From NCBI RefSeq assembly GCF_000384035.1, contig NZ_KB913024.1, positions 3,605,899-3,669,898 on the forward strand: 64,000 nucleotides of DNA. Reading direction: 5' to 3'. This document shows positions 1 to 9,102 of this stretch, piece after piece; the stretch's first letter is position 1, and each line of letters opens with the position of its first letter. The position numbers and the translations under genes are program-made. The stretch comes from Actinopolyspora mortivallis DSM 44261 (lineage in GTDB: Bacteria > Actinomycetota > Actinomycetes > Mycobacteriales > Pseudonocardiaceae). The notes beneath the pieces were generated by a model. The model had not been told where the DNA came from. It did no database searches and worked only from the letters and a program-made list of their open reading frames with translations.

Positions 1-42
1 GGCGCGTTGCACGGCGCCGGGTTCCTGGTCGCCCAGCGCTGA
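1..42 (+). CDS. C-terminal tail of an upstream gene (partial)
   Basis: Reading from base 1, thirteen codons end in TGA at 40-42, giving a tail that finishes HGAGFLVAQR. Base composition is typical of coding sequence here, and no start lies inside the window. The product cannot be named from so little sequence; it could also be chance. Confidence 0.35.
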   Translation, partial: GALHGAGFLVAQR

Positions 43-152
43 CCCCTCCCGGCGCGGACACACCGGTGACGTTTCCGTCGCGAATCCGTCCGTGACGGGG
101 TACGTTGGGTCCGGCACCGTCCGTGACACAGGTTCGCGCGGGGACAAGGGGT

Positions 153-551
153 ATGGCCGTGTCGGTGATTCCGCAGGATCTCGAGGACATCCTGACCAAA
201 CGCTCGTTCGCCCACATCGCGACCGTCGGCCCGCGGGGCGAGCCCCAGTCGAGTCCGGTGTGGATCGACTGGGACGGGCAGTACGTGAAGTTCAGCCAGA
301 CCACCACGCGGCAGAAGTACCGCAACCTGCGGCGGGAACCCAGGCTGGCCCTGTCGGCGCTCGACCCCGAACAGCCCTACCGGTACCTCGAAGTGCGCGG
401 CCGGGTGGCGCGGGTGGAGGACGATCCGGACAACGCGTTCATCAACCGGCTGGCGAAGAAGTACCTGGACGTCGACGAGTACCCCTACCACCAGCCGGGG
501 GACCACCGGGTGGTCGTCTACGTCGAGCCGGAGCACACCACGCGGATGTGA
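153..551 (+). CDS. PPOX-class (pyridoxamine 5'-phosphate oxidase fold) F420/FMN-dependent protein
   Basis: A 132-residue cytoplasmic protein of the split beta-barrel PPOX family, many actinobacterial members of which bind F420 or FMN and reduce small substrates. The N-terminus (IPQDLEDILTKRSFAHIATV, then GEPQSSPVWIDWDG) is the typical strand-turn-strand start of the family, and KFSQTTTRQKYRNLRREPRLAL matches the usual phosphate-binding segment. The C-terminus is short and lacks the Pdx-specific extension of PdxH, so a role in PLP synthesis is unlikely. An in-frame ATG at 105 exists, but the start at 153 fits homologue length and follows AAGGGG. It stands alone; the substrate is unknown. Confidence 0.85.
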   Translation: MAVSVIPQDLEDILTKRSFAHIATVGPRGEPQSSPVWIDWDGQYVKFSQTTTRQKYRNLRREPRLALSALDPEQPYRYLEVRGRVARVEDDPDNAFINRLAKKYLDVDEYPYHQPGDHRVVVYVEPEHTTRM

Positions 552-1011
552 GCCCCGAGGTCCCGCCGCGAGCTGGTGGCCGTGGTACGGGTTCGGACTC
601 CACCGCCGGGTTCCCGCCGGTTCCTTCCGTCCCGTTCCCTCCGTGGAGGCCGGGCTGCTCACGGTCCACCGCGGACCGTCCCCCTGGTCGGGCAGCGCAC
701 GGAGTACCAACGTTTCGTCAAACGGGTGTTCACCGGTCCCGGCCGCGGGGTGGCCCGGATCCTGTCCCGCACCGGGTACGCTCCCCGCACCGGATCGTCC
801 GGGAGCTGCGCCGCCGACAGAAGATCCCACCCGAGGTGCCGCCCAAGGAACTGAGCGCGACACAATGGGCGTGGCTGTGGGGGTGCTCTCCTCGAGGCCC
901 CGCGTGACCGCGGCTGATCCCACACGGCGAGGCCCGAGTGGCCGCCACGGCCCCGCCTGGCGGTTCACGCACCGTTTGACCGCCCAACAGTGATGTTAGT
1001 AACTTTCCCAC
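552..1011. other. Gene-poor spacer, possibly with remnants of a small gene
   Basis: No frame in this 460-bp stretch looks like a complete gene. Two short plus-strand segments in different frames read like protein (about 700-780, ending ...RFVKRVFTGPGRGVARI; and about 790-880, ...RELRRRQKIPPEVPPKELSA), so a decayed, frameshifted gene is possible. The last 100 bases should hold the promoter of the rpiR-murQ pair (relatively AT-rich TGATGTTAGTAACTTTC just before the ATG). Confidence 0.3.
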
Positions 1012-1941
1012 ATGGCCACGCCCGACGATCCGAGTCCCGAATCCGGTGAGCACAGCCCACTGGTACGGATACGTTCGCTGCTGCCCGGTCTGGCCCGCGC
1101 CGAGCAGCGCGTGGCCCGGATCGTACTCGCCGACCCCTCCTCGATCGCCCACCGCAGCATCACCGAGGTCGCCGAGGCGGCGGAAACCAGCGAAACCACC
1201 GTGACCCGCTTCTGCAAGGCCGTGGGGGTCACCGGCTATCCCGAACTGCGCATAGCGCTGGCCGCCGAGACGGCCCGCACCACCGAGCGGGACCGCGACC
1301 TCGGCGGCGACATCTCCGAGTCCGACGACCTCCCCCAGATCGTCGACAAGATCGGCTACTCCGACGCGCGGGCCGTGGAGGAGACCACCGGACAACTGGA
1401 CGTGCACGCGCTGGACTCGCTCGTGGAGGCCGTGTCCACGGCACGCCGCGTCGAGGTCTACGGAGTCGGCGCCAGCGGCTTCGTCGCCCTGGACCTACAA
1501 CAGAAGTTGCACCGCATCGGCCTGACCTGCTTCGCCTGGTCGGACACGCACAACGCGTTGACCTCCGCGGCCCTGCTACGGCCGGGCGACGTGGCTGTCG
1601 GCATCTCGCACACCGGGGCGACCACAGAGACCGTGGAGATCCTGCGCGAGGCGCGGGAGCGCGGGGCCACCACGGCGGCCGTCACCAACTTCGAACGCTC
1701 CCCCATCACCGAGATCGCCGATCTGGTGCTCACCACGGCGGCCAGGGAAACGACCTACCGCTCCGGGGCGATGGCCAGCAGGATCGCCCAGCTCACCGTG
1801 ATCGACTGCCTGTTCGTCGGGGTGGCACAACGTCACCTCACCGAGGCCAGGCAGGCCCTGCAGACCACCTTCCGCGCGGTCGGTGGGCACCGGCTGCGGG
1901 TACGTCCCGACAGGCGCAGACAGCGGGAGGAACACAGGTGA
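1012..1941 (+). CDS. RpiR/MurR-family transcriptional regulator (HTH-SIS)
   Basis: A 309-residue regulator. Residues about 15-95 form the RpiR-type helix-turn-helix (ITEVAEAAETSETTVTRFCKAVG), and residues about 130-270 form a sugar-isomerase (SIS) domain that senses phosphosugars (VYGVGASGFVALDLQQKL, then GISHTGATTETVEIL). It overlaps the downstream murQ by 4 bp (GTGA), so the two are translationally coupled. By analogy with MurR it should sense N-acetylmuramic acid 6-phosphate or a related sugar phosphate and control murQ; this is inference from the neighbour. The start at 1012 directly follows the upstream spacer and gives the normal family length. Confidence 0.9.
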   Translation: MATPDDPSPESGEHSPLVRIRSLLPGLARAEQRVARIVLADPSSIAHRSITEVAEAAETSETTVTRFCKAVGVTGYPELRIALAAETARTTERDRDLGGDISESDDLPQIVDKIGYSDARAVEETTGQLDVHALDSLVEAVSTARRVEVYGVGASGFVALDLQQKLHRIGLTCFAWSDTHNALTSAALLRPGDVAVGISHTGATTETVEILREARERGATTAAVTNFERSPITEIADLVLTTAARETTYRSGAMASRIAQLTVIDCLFVGVAQRHLTEARQALQTTFRAVGGHRLRVRPDRRRQREEHR

Positions 1942-2897
1942 GTGACCGCGACACGCGCGGCCCCGCGCGGGGGGACCCCCTGTCGGCCTCCTCGAACGGG
2001 TCCGGCACACAGTCCCCCACCGAACTCAGCAACCCCCGCACCACCGACATCGACCAGCTGGGCACCCTGGAACTGCTCCACCGGCTCAACGCCGAGGACG
2101 CCTCAGTCCCCACCGCCGTCGAACGGGCGCTTCCCGAGGTCGCGCGGGCGGTCGAGCTGGCCGTGCACTCGCTGGGGAGCGGCGGGCGGGTGCACTACGT
2201 CGGGGCGGGCACCTCGGGCAGGATCGCCGCGCTGGACGCCGCCGAGCTCCCTCCCACCTACAACGTCCCGCCGGAGTGGTTCGTGGTGCACCTGGCCGGT
2301 GGACAACCGGCGGCCTCCGGTGCGGTGGAGAACGCCGAGGACGACGACTCCGCCGGGGCTGCCGCCGTCAGGGAGGCGGCCGAGAGCACGGACCTCGTGC
2401 TCGGTCTGGCCGCCTCGGGCCGGACTCCCTACGTGCTGGGCGCGCTGCGCGCCGCCCGCGAACTGGGGGCCGGCACGGTGCTGGTCTCGGCCAATCCGTA
2501 CCGCGCCGAGGGGCCCCCGGTCGACGTGGAGGTGGTCGTGGAGACCGGACCGGAACCGATCACGGGCTCGACCAGGATGAAAGCGGGTACGGCGCAGAAG
2601 CTGGTGCTGAACTCGTTCTCCACGGCGGTGATGGTCCGGTTGGGCCGCACCTACTCCAACCTCATGGTCGACATGGTGGCCACCAACACGAAGCTGCGTG
2701 AACGTACCGTGCGCATCCTGCGGGAGGCCACCGGCGCCTCGGAGTCCGAGTGCCTCGCCGCGCTGCGCACGACGCGGGGCCAGCTCAAGACCGCGCTGGT
2801 GCACCTGCTCGGCGGCGTGGACGCCGCCCGCGCGGCCGAGGCGCTGGCCCGGACCCACGGCCACGTCCGCGACGCGCTGCGTGTCCTGGAGTCCTGA
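1938..2897 (+). CDS. murQ: N-acetylmuramic acid 6-phosphate etherase
   Basis: A 319-residue cytoplasmic etherase that cleaves the D-lactyl ether of MurNAc-6-phosphate to GlcNAc-6-phosphate during peptidoglycan recycling. The protein has the SIS fold and MurQ signatures: TDIDQLGTLELLHRLNAED near the N-terminus, VHYVGAGTSGRIAALDAAE around residues 90-108, and the long family motif TGPEPITGSTRMKAGTAQK around 205-223. Length matches MurQ of other bacteria (about 300). GTG start overlaps the regulator stop. The first about 35 residues, rich in Ser/Gly/Thr, are an extension before the conserved part. Confidence 0.95.
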   Translation: MSDRDTRGPARGDPLSASSNGSGTQSPTELSNPRTTDIDQLGTLELLHRLNAEDASVPTAVERALPEVARAVELAVHSLGSGGRVHYVGAGTSGRIAALDAAELPPTYNVPPEWFVVHLAGGQPAASGAVENAEDDDSAGAAAVREAAESTDLVLGLAASGRTPYVLGALRAARELGAGTVLVSANPYRAEGPPVDVEVVVETGPEPITGSTRMKAGTAQKLVLNSFSTAVMVRLGRTYSNLMVDMVATNTKLRERTVRILREATGASESECLAALRTTRGQLKTALVHLLGGVDAARAAEALARTHGHVRDALRVLES

Positions 2898-2936
2898 CCG
2901 AGCTCGGCCGGGCCTCGACGAGGCACCGGCCGAAGG

Positions 2937-3503
2937 TCACGCCGAACTCGGCTCCGAGTGCACCGGAAGTTCGTAGATCCTGCGCACACTGGTGCCCAAC
3001 CGGCCGATGTCGGCGCCGTAGACGTGCAAGGAGATCGCCGTCTCGGTTCCGCAGTTGCGCACCAGGTGGATGTCCCCGGGAGGGGCGAATCCGCAGCTCT
3101 GTCCGCGCTGGTTGGTCACGACTCCGGTGGGAACGAGGTAGTCGCCCGCCGGGGACTGCCGCAGCTCGTAGTGCTGCTCGCTCTCGGTGCCCTGGTAGAC
3201 CCCCGTCACGCACCAGGCGACGTGGTCGTGGATCGGTGTCTGCTGGCCGGGCAGCCACACCAGCGCGACCACGGAGAAACTCGCGTCCGGTTCCACGTGC
3301 AGCACGTGCTGGAGGTAGTGCTCCGGGTCCCCGACCCGCTGGTCCTCCCGGAGCAGGCCCGGGACGTCGAGGAACGGACGCAGCGCGTCCCTGACCAGAT
3401 CGGCGGTGTGCGCCTGGGAACGTCCGGCGCGCACGCACTCGCGGATCGCGTCGGTGAGCTCGGTCAGTCGCGGATTCTGGTGTTCGGTCCGCATCGTGGT
3501 CAT
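2937..3503 (-). CDS. Cysteine dioxygenase family protein (cupin)
   Basis: A 188-residue thiol dioxygenase of the type I cysteine dioxygenase family, which oxidises cysteine (or 3-mercaptopropionate in some relatives) to the sulfinate with non-haem iron. The first two iron-binding histidines are in the cupin motif QTPIHDHVAWCVTGVYQG, with the downstream GDIHLVRN supplying the third. The bacterial enzyme is normally about 180-200 residues, which favours the ATG at 3503 over a much longer in-frame extension to 3653. It converges with murQ, 39 bp apart. Substrate preference cannot be decided by eye. Confidence 0.88.
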   Translation of the reverse strand: MTTMRTEHQNPRLTELTDAIRECVRAGRSQAHTADLVRDALRPFLDVPGLLREDQRVGDPEHYLQHVLHVEPDASFSVVALVWLPGQQTPIHDHVAWCVTGVYQGTESEQHYELRQSPAGDYLVPTGVVTNQRGQSCGFAPPGDIHLVRNCGTETAISLHVYGADIGRLGTSVRRIYELPVHSEPSSA

Positions 3504-3707
3504 ACCCGAACCATGCCCGGTCACGGACGCCCGGTCGACCACCGGATTGTTGGGGGAGGGCCAACTCCGGCTTATGAACGCACCGTGTGCCCGCGAGCAG
3601 GTGTCCGCTCCTGCCCGGGTTTCTTCCGGAAAGGCCGCCGATCGCCGGAGCACCCGCCTGAGGCGGGCCGTGTGCCTCCGGTACGTCCCCCGGAGGTCCG
3701 ACCGGAC

Positions 3708-4616
3708 TCAGTCCCGTGCCCGCATCTGCGCGCCCACCCGACCGAAGGTGTCCAGCATCAGCGCCGTGGCGGGGATACGACGCTGCTCCCGCAGCGCGTA
3801 GGCGGTCACGCGGCGCTGTTCGAGACCGGCCACCCGCACCCCCACCACGTTCGGGTGCCGCAGGAACGACAGCACCAGGGCGGGCATCAGCGCGATCCCC
3901 ACCCCGGCGGCGACCAGCCCCTGCACCGCCAGGTTGTCGTCGGTGGTGAAAGCGATCTCCGGTTCGAAACCGGCCTCGGAACAGGCCCTGGTGAAGTACT
4001 CCCTGCACCGGGGGCACCCCGCTATCCAGCGTTGCCCGGCGAGTTCGCCCAGTCCGACCGACTCCCGCCCGGCGAGCTCGTGCTCGCCGGGAAGCACCGC
4101 CACCAGCGGGTCGTCCAGCACGTCGGTCCCGGTCACCTCCTCGCCGGGCAGTTCCTCGGTGTCCGGGTAGCTGAACGCCAGGGCGATGTCGCACTCACCC
4201 CGGCGGAGCTCCTCCAGCGAGTCCGGCGGTTCGGCCTCGCTGAGCCGGACCCGCAGCTCGGGGTGTTCCTCGGTGGCACGGGCCACCGCCCGGGGAACCA
4301 GGGTGGCGCTCGCGCTGGGGAAGGCGCAGACCCGGATGCTGCCGCTGCGCAGTTCCCGCACCGCGGAGATCTTGTTCTCCGCGGCGGTCAGGTCGTCGAC
4401 GACCGACTCGGCGTGCGTGGCCAGTATTCTTCCCGCCTCGGTGAGTTCCAGTCCCCCGCCGCGACGGAGGAACAGCGCGGTGCCCAGGCTCCGTTCCAGC
4501 GCCCGCATCTGCTGGCTGACGGCGGGCTGGCTGTAGCCGAGACTGCGCGCGGCCGCCGTGTAGGAGCCGGTGCGCACCACGGTGTGGAACACGCCGATGT
4601 AGCGGGGGTCGACCAT
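3708..4616 (-). CDS. LysR-family transcriptional regulator
   Basis: A 302-residue LysR-type regulator. The N-terminal winged HTH (IGVFHTVVRTGSYTAAARSLGYSQPAVSQQMRALERSLG) is followed by a linker helix and a periplasmic-binding-like effector domain (about residues 90-295). Start chosen at the ATG at 4616, where homologues begin (MVDPRYIGVF); an upstream in-frame ATG at 4697 would add 27 low-complexity residues. It stands immediately downstream of, and in the same direction as, the S9 peptidase gene (87 bp apart), but LysR proteins usually act on divergent neighbours, so its target is unclear. Confidence 0.9.
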   Translation of the reverse strand: MVDPRYIGVFHTVVRTGSYTAAARSLGYSQPAVSQQMRALERSLGTALFLRRGGGLELTEAGRILATHAESVVDDLTAAENKISAVRELRSGSIRVCAFPSASATLVPRAVARATEEHPELRVRLSEAEPPDSLEELRRGECDIALAFSYPDTEELPGEEVTGTDVLDDPLVAVLPGEHELAGRESVGLGELAGQRWIAGCPRCREYFTRACSEAGFEPEIAFTTDDNLAVQGLVAAGVGIALMPALVLSFLRHPNVVGVRVAGLEQRRVTAYALREQRRIPATALMLDTFGRVGAQMRARD

Positions 4617-4703
4617 TCCCGCAGCATACGAACCGCACCGGCGGGTGGGTACCCGCCGGTGCGGAAACCACGGGTTCGTGGCGGCCGAGGTCAGCACCTC
4701 GGC

Positions 4704-6542
4704 TCAGGCCATCCCCACCGCCCGACGGGCGAAGTGGATCTCGGTGGCGACCTGGCGCAACGTCTCGGCGATCACCAGGGAGCCGTGCCCGGCGTCGTAG
4801 CGGTAGAACTCGAAGGGCACCTCCCGTTGGAGCAGCCGGTCCAGGTAGTTGAGCACCTGCCGGATGGGGCACCGTGGATCGTTGTCCCCGGCCAGCACCA
4901 GCACCGGGGCCCGCACCTCGTCCACGTAGGTGAGCGGGGAGCACTCGTGGTACAGCCGCGGCAGCTCCTCCGGGGATCCGCCGAACAGCGCCCGGTCGTA
5001 GGCGCGCAGCGGTTCCATCTCGTCGGCGAACGCGGAGACGTAGTCGGCGACCGGGACGCCGGCGACCCCGCCGGCCCACCTGTCGGGTTGGGTGCCCAGG
5101 GCGAGCAGGGTCAGGTACCCGCCCCAGGAGGCTCCCGCGACGACGCTGAGCTCGGGGGTGGTCAGCCCCTCCTTGATCGCCCAGTCCTGCACCCGGGCGA
5201 CGTCCTCCAGCTCGGTCAGGCCCGGCCGTCCCTCGATCGCGTCCCGCCACGCCGAGCCGTAGCCGGTCGATCCACGGTAGTTGACCTCGACGACCGCGAA
5301 TCCGGCCTCCAGCCAGGCCGCGCGGTAGGAGGAGAAGCGGTCCTCGTCGGCGGCGTGCGGACCACCGTGCAGGTTGAACACCGTGGGCAGCGGCCCGTCG
5401 CTCGTGTCGTCCGGACGGGCGAGCAGGGCGTGCACCGTGTCGTTGGGGCCGTAGGGGACCTCCACGAAGACGTCCTCGACGGGCCTGGACTCCGGGGCGC
5501 GGTCCCCTCCGGGGGTCAGCAGCACGCTGTCCTCCCCCTCCGGGGAGAGCACCCGTACCCGCCCCGGCACGGCGGCCGAGGACCACGTGTACTCCACCGA
5601 GTGGTCCGGGCGCACCGAGGCCGCTCCGGCGGTCCCCCGGGAGGTGGGCAACGGGGTGAGGGTTCCCGCCGCGATGTCGTAGCGGTGCAGGGTGGTGCGC
5701 GCCTGGTGGGTGTGCGCGATCAGCAGCGCCGAACCGTCCGGGTACCAGTCGGCGGAGAGCTCGCCGGGCAGGTCCAGGTCGAGCTCGGTCTCGGTGTCGG
5801 TGGCCACGTCCCAGAGGAGCAGTTCCTCCCGTCCGCGCCGTTCGTGCGAGACCAGCAGCCGGGTGTCGCCGGGAACCGGGGCGAAGTCCAGCGCGCCCAG
5901 CCCGAGCCCGGGGCCGTCCCACTTCTCGGCGAGCGTCGAGCCGTCCGTGCGCACCACCCGCAGCGCGGGGTGCCTGCTGTCGCCGTGCTCGGAGTGCGAC
6001 AGCACCAGCAGCGTCTCGTCCCTGGACACGGCGGCCAGCCCGCCGTCCTGCTCGTGCTGGTAGATCACCCGGGTGTCCCCGTCCTCGGAGACCCACACGG
6101 TGACCCCCTCGTCGGTGGACATGCCGAGGGCGATCACCCGTTGACCCAGTTCCAGCCCGGCCGGATAGCCCGCGTGGGTGGTGGGCAGCGGATTCTCGGG
6201 GGATTCCCCGGTGGGGTCGAACGGTTCGCTCACCCAGCTTCCGAACTCGTCGCCGTCGGTGTCGTCGAACCACCAGATCCGGTTCCCGTCGGCGGAGAGC
6301 GTCCCGTGGAAGGTGCCGTTCGGGCGCGCGGTGACCTGACGGTGGGTGTCCGTGGCGCGGTCCCAGGCGTAGAGCTCCCAGGTGCCGCTCACGTTCGAGA
6401 CGTACAGGCTCCGGTGGGGAGCGTCCCGCGCCCAGTCCGGCAGTGACACGCGGGGAGCGCTGAAGCGGGCGCGCCAGCGCGCCTCCTTGTCCGGGTCGTC
6501 GAACAGGGTTTCCGGGATCTTGGCGCCTGGATACGTGCTCAC
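4704..6542 (-). CDS. S9-family prolyl oligopeptidase-like serine peptidase
   Basis: About 612 residues, cytoplasmic, with no signal peptide. The first about 350 residues form a beta-propeller (repeated segments such as LYVSNVSGTWELYAWDRATD and STDEGVTVWVSEDGD), followed by an alpha/beta-hydrolase catalytic domain. The nucleophile Ser is in VVAGASWGGYL (GxSxG), the Asp in LAGDNDPRCP and the His in DAGHGS, which completes the triad. GTG at 6542 is taken as start because family members begin with STYPGAKIPETLF-like sequence; an ATG at 6620 would add 26 residues. Likely an acyl-aminoacyl or oligopeptide hydrolase; the physiological substrate is unknown. Confidence 0.88.
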   Translation of the reverse strand: MSTYPGAKIPETLFDDPDKEARWRARFSAPRVSLPDWARDAPHRSLYVSNVSGTWELYAWDRATDTHRQVTARPNGTFHGTLSADGNRIWWFDDTDGDEFGSWVSEPFDPTGESPENPLPTTHAGYPAGLELGQRVIALGMSTDEGVTVWVSEDGDTRVIYQHEQDGGLAAVSRDETLLVLSHSEHGDSRHPALRVVRTDGSTLAEKWDGPGLGLGALDFAPVPGDTRLLVSHERRGREELLLWDVATDTETELDLDLPGELSADWYPDGSALLIAHTHQARTTLHRYDIAAGTLTPLPTSRGTAGAASVRPDHSVEYTWSSAAVPGRVRVLSPEGEDSVLLTPGGDRAPESRPVEDVFVEVPYGPNDTVHALLARPDDTSDGPLPTVFNLHGGPHAADEDRFSSYRAAWLEAGFAVVEVNYRGSTGYGSAWRDAIEGRPGLTELEDVARVQDWAIKEGLTTPELSVVAGASWGGYLTLLALGTQPDRWAGGVAGVPVADYVSAFADEMEPLRAYDRALFGGSPEELPRLYHECSPLTYVDEVRAPVLVLAGDNDPRCPIRQVLNYLDRLLQREVPFEFYRYDAGHGSLVIAETLRQVATEIHFARRAVGMA

Positions 6543-6839
6543 GTCACCGATCCTGCCCGATCGGAGCAACGGTATGAGCACTGGGTAGGCAGTGTCGCTC
6601 GACCAGGCGAAGGAGTACAAGCCGGTCGGTTGATTGTCCCGAATGCCCGGATCGGGAGATGATCGAACGACTTCCGTTCGCGCGGACCCACCACGGGAGA
6701 CGCACCCGAGTCACGGGCCGGGGGTCGGATCCCGGGTTCGCGCGGGCGCCCCGGGACCCCGGGTGCCCACCCTCTCCGGCACCCGGGCCGGGGGTGGAGG
6801 ACGTCACGAGTCCGCGCCGCGAGCACGGGTGGGGTAACC

Positions 6840-7838
6840 ATGATCTACGGGATCGACGTCTCGCATCATCAGGGGCCGTTCGACTTCCGCCGCGCCCGGG
6901 CGGAGGACTTCGAGTTCGCGTTCCTCAAAGCCACCGAAGGCGACGGCTTCACCGACCCTCGCTTCGCCGAGAACCTCGCGGCGGCCCGCTCGGCGGGCCT
7001 GCTGGTGGCCGCCTACCACTACCAACGCGAACAGGCCTCCCCCGCCGCCCAGGCCGAGCACATCGCCCGCATCGTGCCCCCCGACGTCCCCGTGATCCTC
7101 GACGTGGAACAGGGAGGCGGCCCCGCCGAGCTGGCCCACGCGGTGACCACACAACTACACCAGCGGGGCTTGCACACACCACTGATCTACCTGCCGGAAT
7201 GGTACTGGCGCCGCATCGGCAAACCCGACCTGTCCGGATTCCCCCCACTGTGGAAATCCCGGTATCCCGACAACCGCGGCGGCTACGCCAGCGAGATCTA
7301 CCAACGGGTCCCCGACCACTTCTGGAACGGCTACGGCGGCAACCACGTGGCCGTACTGCAGTTCACCAGCCAGGCCACCGTCGCCGGAACCACCCCGGTA
7401 GACGCCAACGCCTACCTCGGCACCCGCCACGACCTGGACAACCTGCTCACCTCTCCGGGAGAGACCATGCGCGCCGACGAACGCCAAGCCCTGTTCGACA
7501 TCCTCCAACAACTCACCGGCAGCCGCTCCCCGGGACAATTCCCCGGATGGCCATCCTATGTGGATGGTTCCCAACGGTTCACCCTCGTGGACTTCACCCG
7601 CTGGATCGACAAGCACACCTTCGACCTGCACAAGCGTTTCGCCGTGGCGGCGACCGCGGAAGGCGGACGGGAACGGGCCCTGCGCAGCGTGGTCGCCGAG
7701 GCCGTGGACACGGTGTTGGAGGCCGACGACCCGAAACGCGAGGAGGTGGTCGACGCGGTCACCGCGCGGCTCACCACCTCGGCCCGTCCGCACCACGCGG
7801 TGCGGGAGGAGGACGGCGAGAGCCGCGGCTCCGAGTGA
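6840..7838 (+). CDS. Glycoside hydrolase family 25 (muramidase-like) protein
   Basis: A 332-residue protein whose first about 205 residues are a GH25 domain: MIYGIDVSHHQGPFDF at the start, FAFLKATEGDGF, and the DxE pair in VPVILDVEQGG (catalytic acid and assisting Asp). Family members cleave the MurNAc-GlcNAc bond of peptidoglycan. There is no signal peptide, and the C-terminal 120 residues are helical and charged without a recognisable wall-binding repeat. It could be exported by another route, be prophage-derived, or act after lysis. It lies next to tRNA-Pro but no integrase or att repeat is seen. Promoterless overlap is not evident; it is preceded by about 220 bp of non-coding DNA. Confidence 0.88.
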   Translation: MIYGIDVSHHQGPFDFRRARAEDFEFAFLKATEGDGFTDPRFAENLAAARSAGLLVAAYHYQREQASPAAQAEHIARIVPPDVPVILDVEQGGGPAELAHAVTTQLHQRGLHTPLIYLPEWYWRRIGKPDLSGFPPLWKSRYPDNRGGYASEIYQRVPDHFWNGYGGNHVAVLQFTSQATVAGTTPVDANAYLGTRHDLDNLLTSPGETMRADERQALFDILQQLTGSRSPGQFPGWPSYVDGSQRFTLVDFTRWIDKHTFDLHKRFAVAATAEGGRERALRSVVAEAVDTVLEADDPKREEVVDAVTARLTTSARPHHAVREEDGESRGSE

Positions 7839-7857
7839 CCCCACCGTGGAGAACACG

Positions 7858-7899
7858 AAAAAATCCGGTTGCCGAACCCTGAGGTCCGGCAACCGGATT
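7858..7899 (-). terminator. Rho-independent terminator of tRNA-Pro
   Basis: A 13-bp perfect inverted repeat (7862-7874 with 7887-7899, arm AATCCGGTTGCCG) is followed on the minus strand by six T residues (7863-7858 on the top strand are A). It lies 5 nt beyond the tRNA 3' end, so it should end the tRNA transcript. Confidence 0.9.
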
Positions 7900-7904
7900 C
7901 CACG

Positions 7905-7978
7905 TCGGGGTGGCGGGATTTGAACCCACGACCTCCTCGACCCGAACGAGGCGCGCTCCCAAACTGCGCTACACCCCG
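7905..7978 (-). tRNA. tRNA-Pro (anticodon CGG)
   Basis: A 74-nt cloverleaf on the minus strand. The acceptor stem CGGGGTG pairs with CACCCCG, followed by discriminator A (CCA is not encoded). The D-stem GCGC/GCGC, anticodon stem CCTCG/CGAGG with loop TTCGGGT (anticodon CGG, reads CCG) and T-arm GTGGG-TTCAAAT-CCCGC are all present. A terminator follows immediately. Confidence 0.97.
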
Positions 7979-8035
7979 GATCTCCCGGCGGGATCGTCGC
8001 CGGAGGCTGATCGCCACCGAACGACGCCCCAGAGT

Positions 8036-8998
8036 CTATCGGACACCGATCCGGGACTCGACAGGGGCCCCCGACTCGTCACGCGCCGCACCGACGGAAC
8101 CGCCCTCCGAACGCGGTACCAGCGTCAGCAGGGAGGCCTCGGGCGGACAGGCGAACCGCACCGGCGCGTAGGGAGAGGTCCCCAGTCCCGCCGAGACGTG
8201 CAGCCACGTGTGCTCCCCCCAGGTGGAACTCCCCCGGGCCCGCTGTCGGTCGAGCTGGCAGTTGGTGACGATCGCCCCGTAGCCGGGAAGGCGCAGCTGA
8301 CCGCCGTGGGTGTGCCCGGCGAGCACCAGGTCGTAGCCGTCGGCGGCGAAGGAGTCCAGCACCCTCGGCTCCGGGGAGTGCGTGACCCCCAGTCCCAACT
8401 GGCTGCCCTCCACCGGAGCTCCCGCGATCTCCGCGTAGCGGTCCCGCTTGAGATGCGGGTCGTCCAGTCCCGCGACGTGGATCCGCACCCCGCCGACGGT
8501 CAGTTCACCCCGCCGATGCGTCAGGTCCATCCAGCCGCGTTCGGTCATCGCCGCCCGCAGGTCCCGCCACGGAAGCGGCCTGCCGCGAATGCGCTTCTGC
8601 CTGGCCGCGGGGATCAGGTAGCGCGCCGGATTCTTCGGTTTCGGCGCGTAGTAGTCGTTACTGCCGAAGACGAACACCCCGGGCCGCTCCAACAACGGCC
8701 CCAGGGCACGCAGCACGGCGGGCACCGCCTGGGGGTGGGCCAGGTTGTCCCCGGTGTTGACCACCAGGTCCGGCTCCAGCTCGTCCAGCGCGGCCACCCA
8801 GCGCTGCTTGGAGAACTGCCGGGGGGTCATGTGCAGGTCGGACACGTGCAGCACCCGAACCCGCGGGCTGCCCTCGGCCAACACCGGCAGGGTGGCCGTG
8901 CGCAGCGTCCAGCTCCTGCGTTCGACTCCCGCCGCGTAGCCGAGCACCGAGCCGCCGAGCGCCCCGGCGGTGAGCAGAATCCGACCGAACGTGTTCAC
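8036..8998 (-). CDS. Membrane-anchored metallophosphoesterase (YkuE-like)
   Basis: A 320-residue calcineurin-like phosphoesterase. An N-terminal hydrophobic segment (ILLTAGALGGSVLGYAAGV, residues 7-25) likely anchors it in the membrane with the catalytic domain outside or at the inner face. All metal-binding motifs are visible in order: HVSDLHM, NTGDN, GSNDYY (GNHD variant), THSPEP and LAGHTHGGQ. The family includes UDP-diacylglucosamine hydrolase-like and phosphodiesterase enzymes; the substrate here is not known. It is divergent from the YqeY gene, with a 104-bp shared promoter region. In M. tuberculosis a homologue lies near ponA2, so this fits the conserved neighbourhood. Confidence 0.9.
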   Translation of the reverse strand: MNTFGRILLTAGALGGSVLGYAAGVERRSWTLRTATLPVLAEGSPRVRVLHVSDLHMTPRQFSKQRWVAALDELEPDLVVNTGDNLAHPQAVPAVLRALGPLLERPGVFVFGSNDYYAPKPKNPARYLIPAARQKRIRGRPLPWRDLRAAMTERGWMDLTHRRGELTVGGVRIHVAGLDDPHLKRDRYAEIAGAPVEGSQLGLGVTHSPEPRVLDSFAADGYDLVLAGHTHGGQLRLPGYGAIVTNCQLDRQRARGSSTWGEHTWLHVSAGLGTSPYAPVRFACPPEASLLTLVPRSEGGSVGAARDESGAPVESRIGVR

Positions 8999-9102
8999 AC
9001 CACCAGCCTACGGGGCACACGCCCGTCCCGTACGACGGCCCGAATGATCCCTCACCCGGCGTGCCGTGCCGGCGTTCGGCGGTGGCCGGGATAATCGAAG
9101 CC

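Noticed and set aside
2958-6446. Very long plus-strand open frame opposite LysR and S9 peptidase genes
   Set aside because: It runs antisense to three well-supported genes with conserved domains; high GC keeps the opposite strand open. No motif or ribosome site.
6840-7978. Prophage remnant next to tRNA-Pro (GH25 lysozyme beside a tRNA)
   Set aside because: No integrase, repeated att sequence or phage structural gene within the window; GH25 genes are common in actinobacterial chromosomes.
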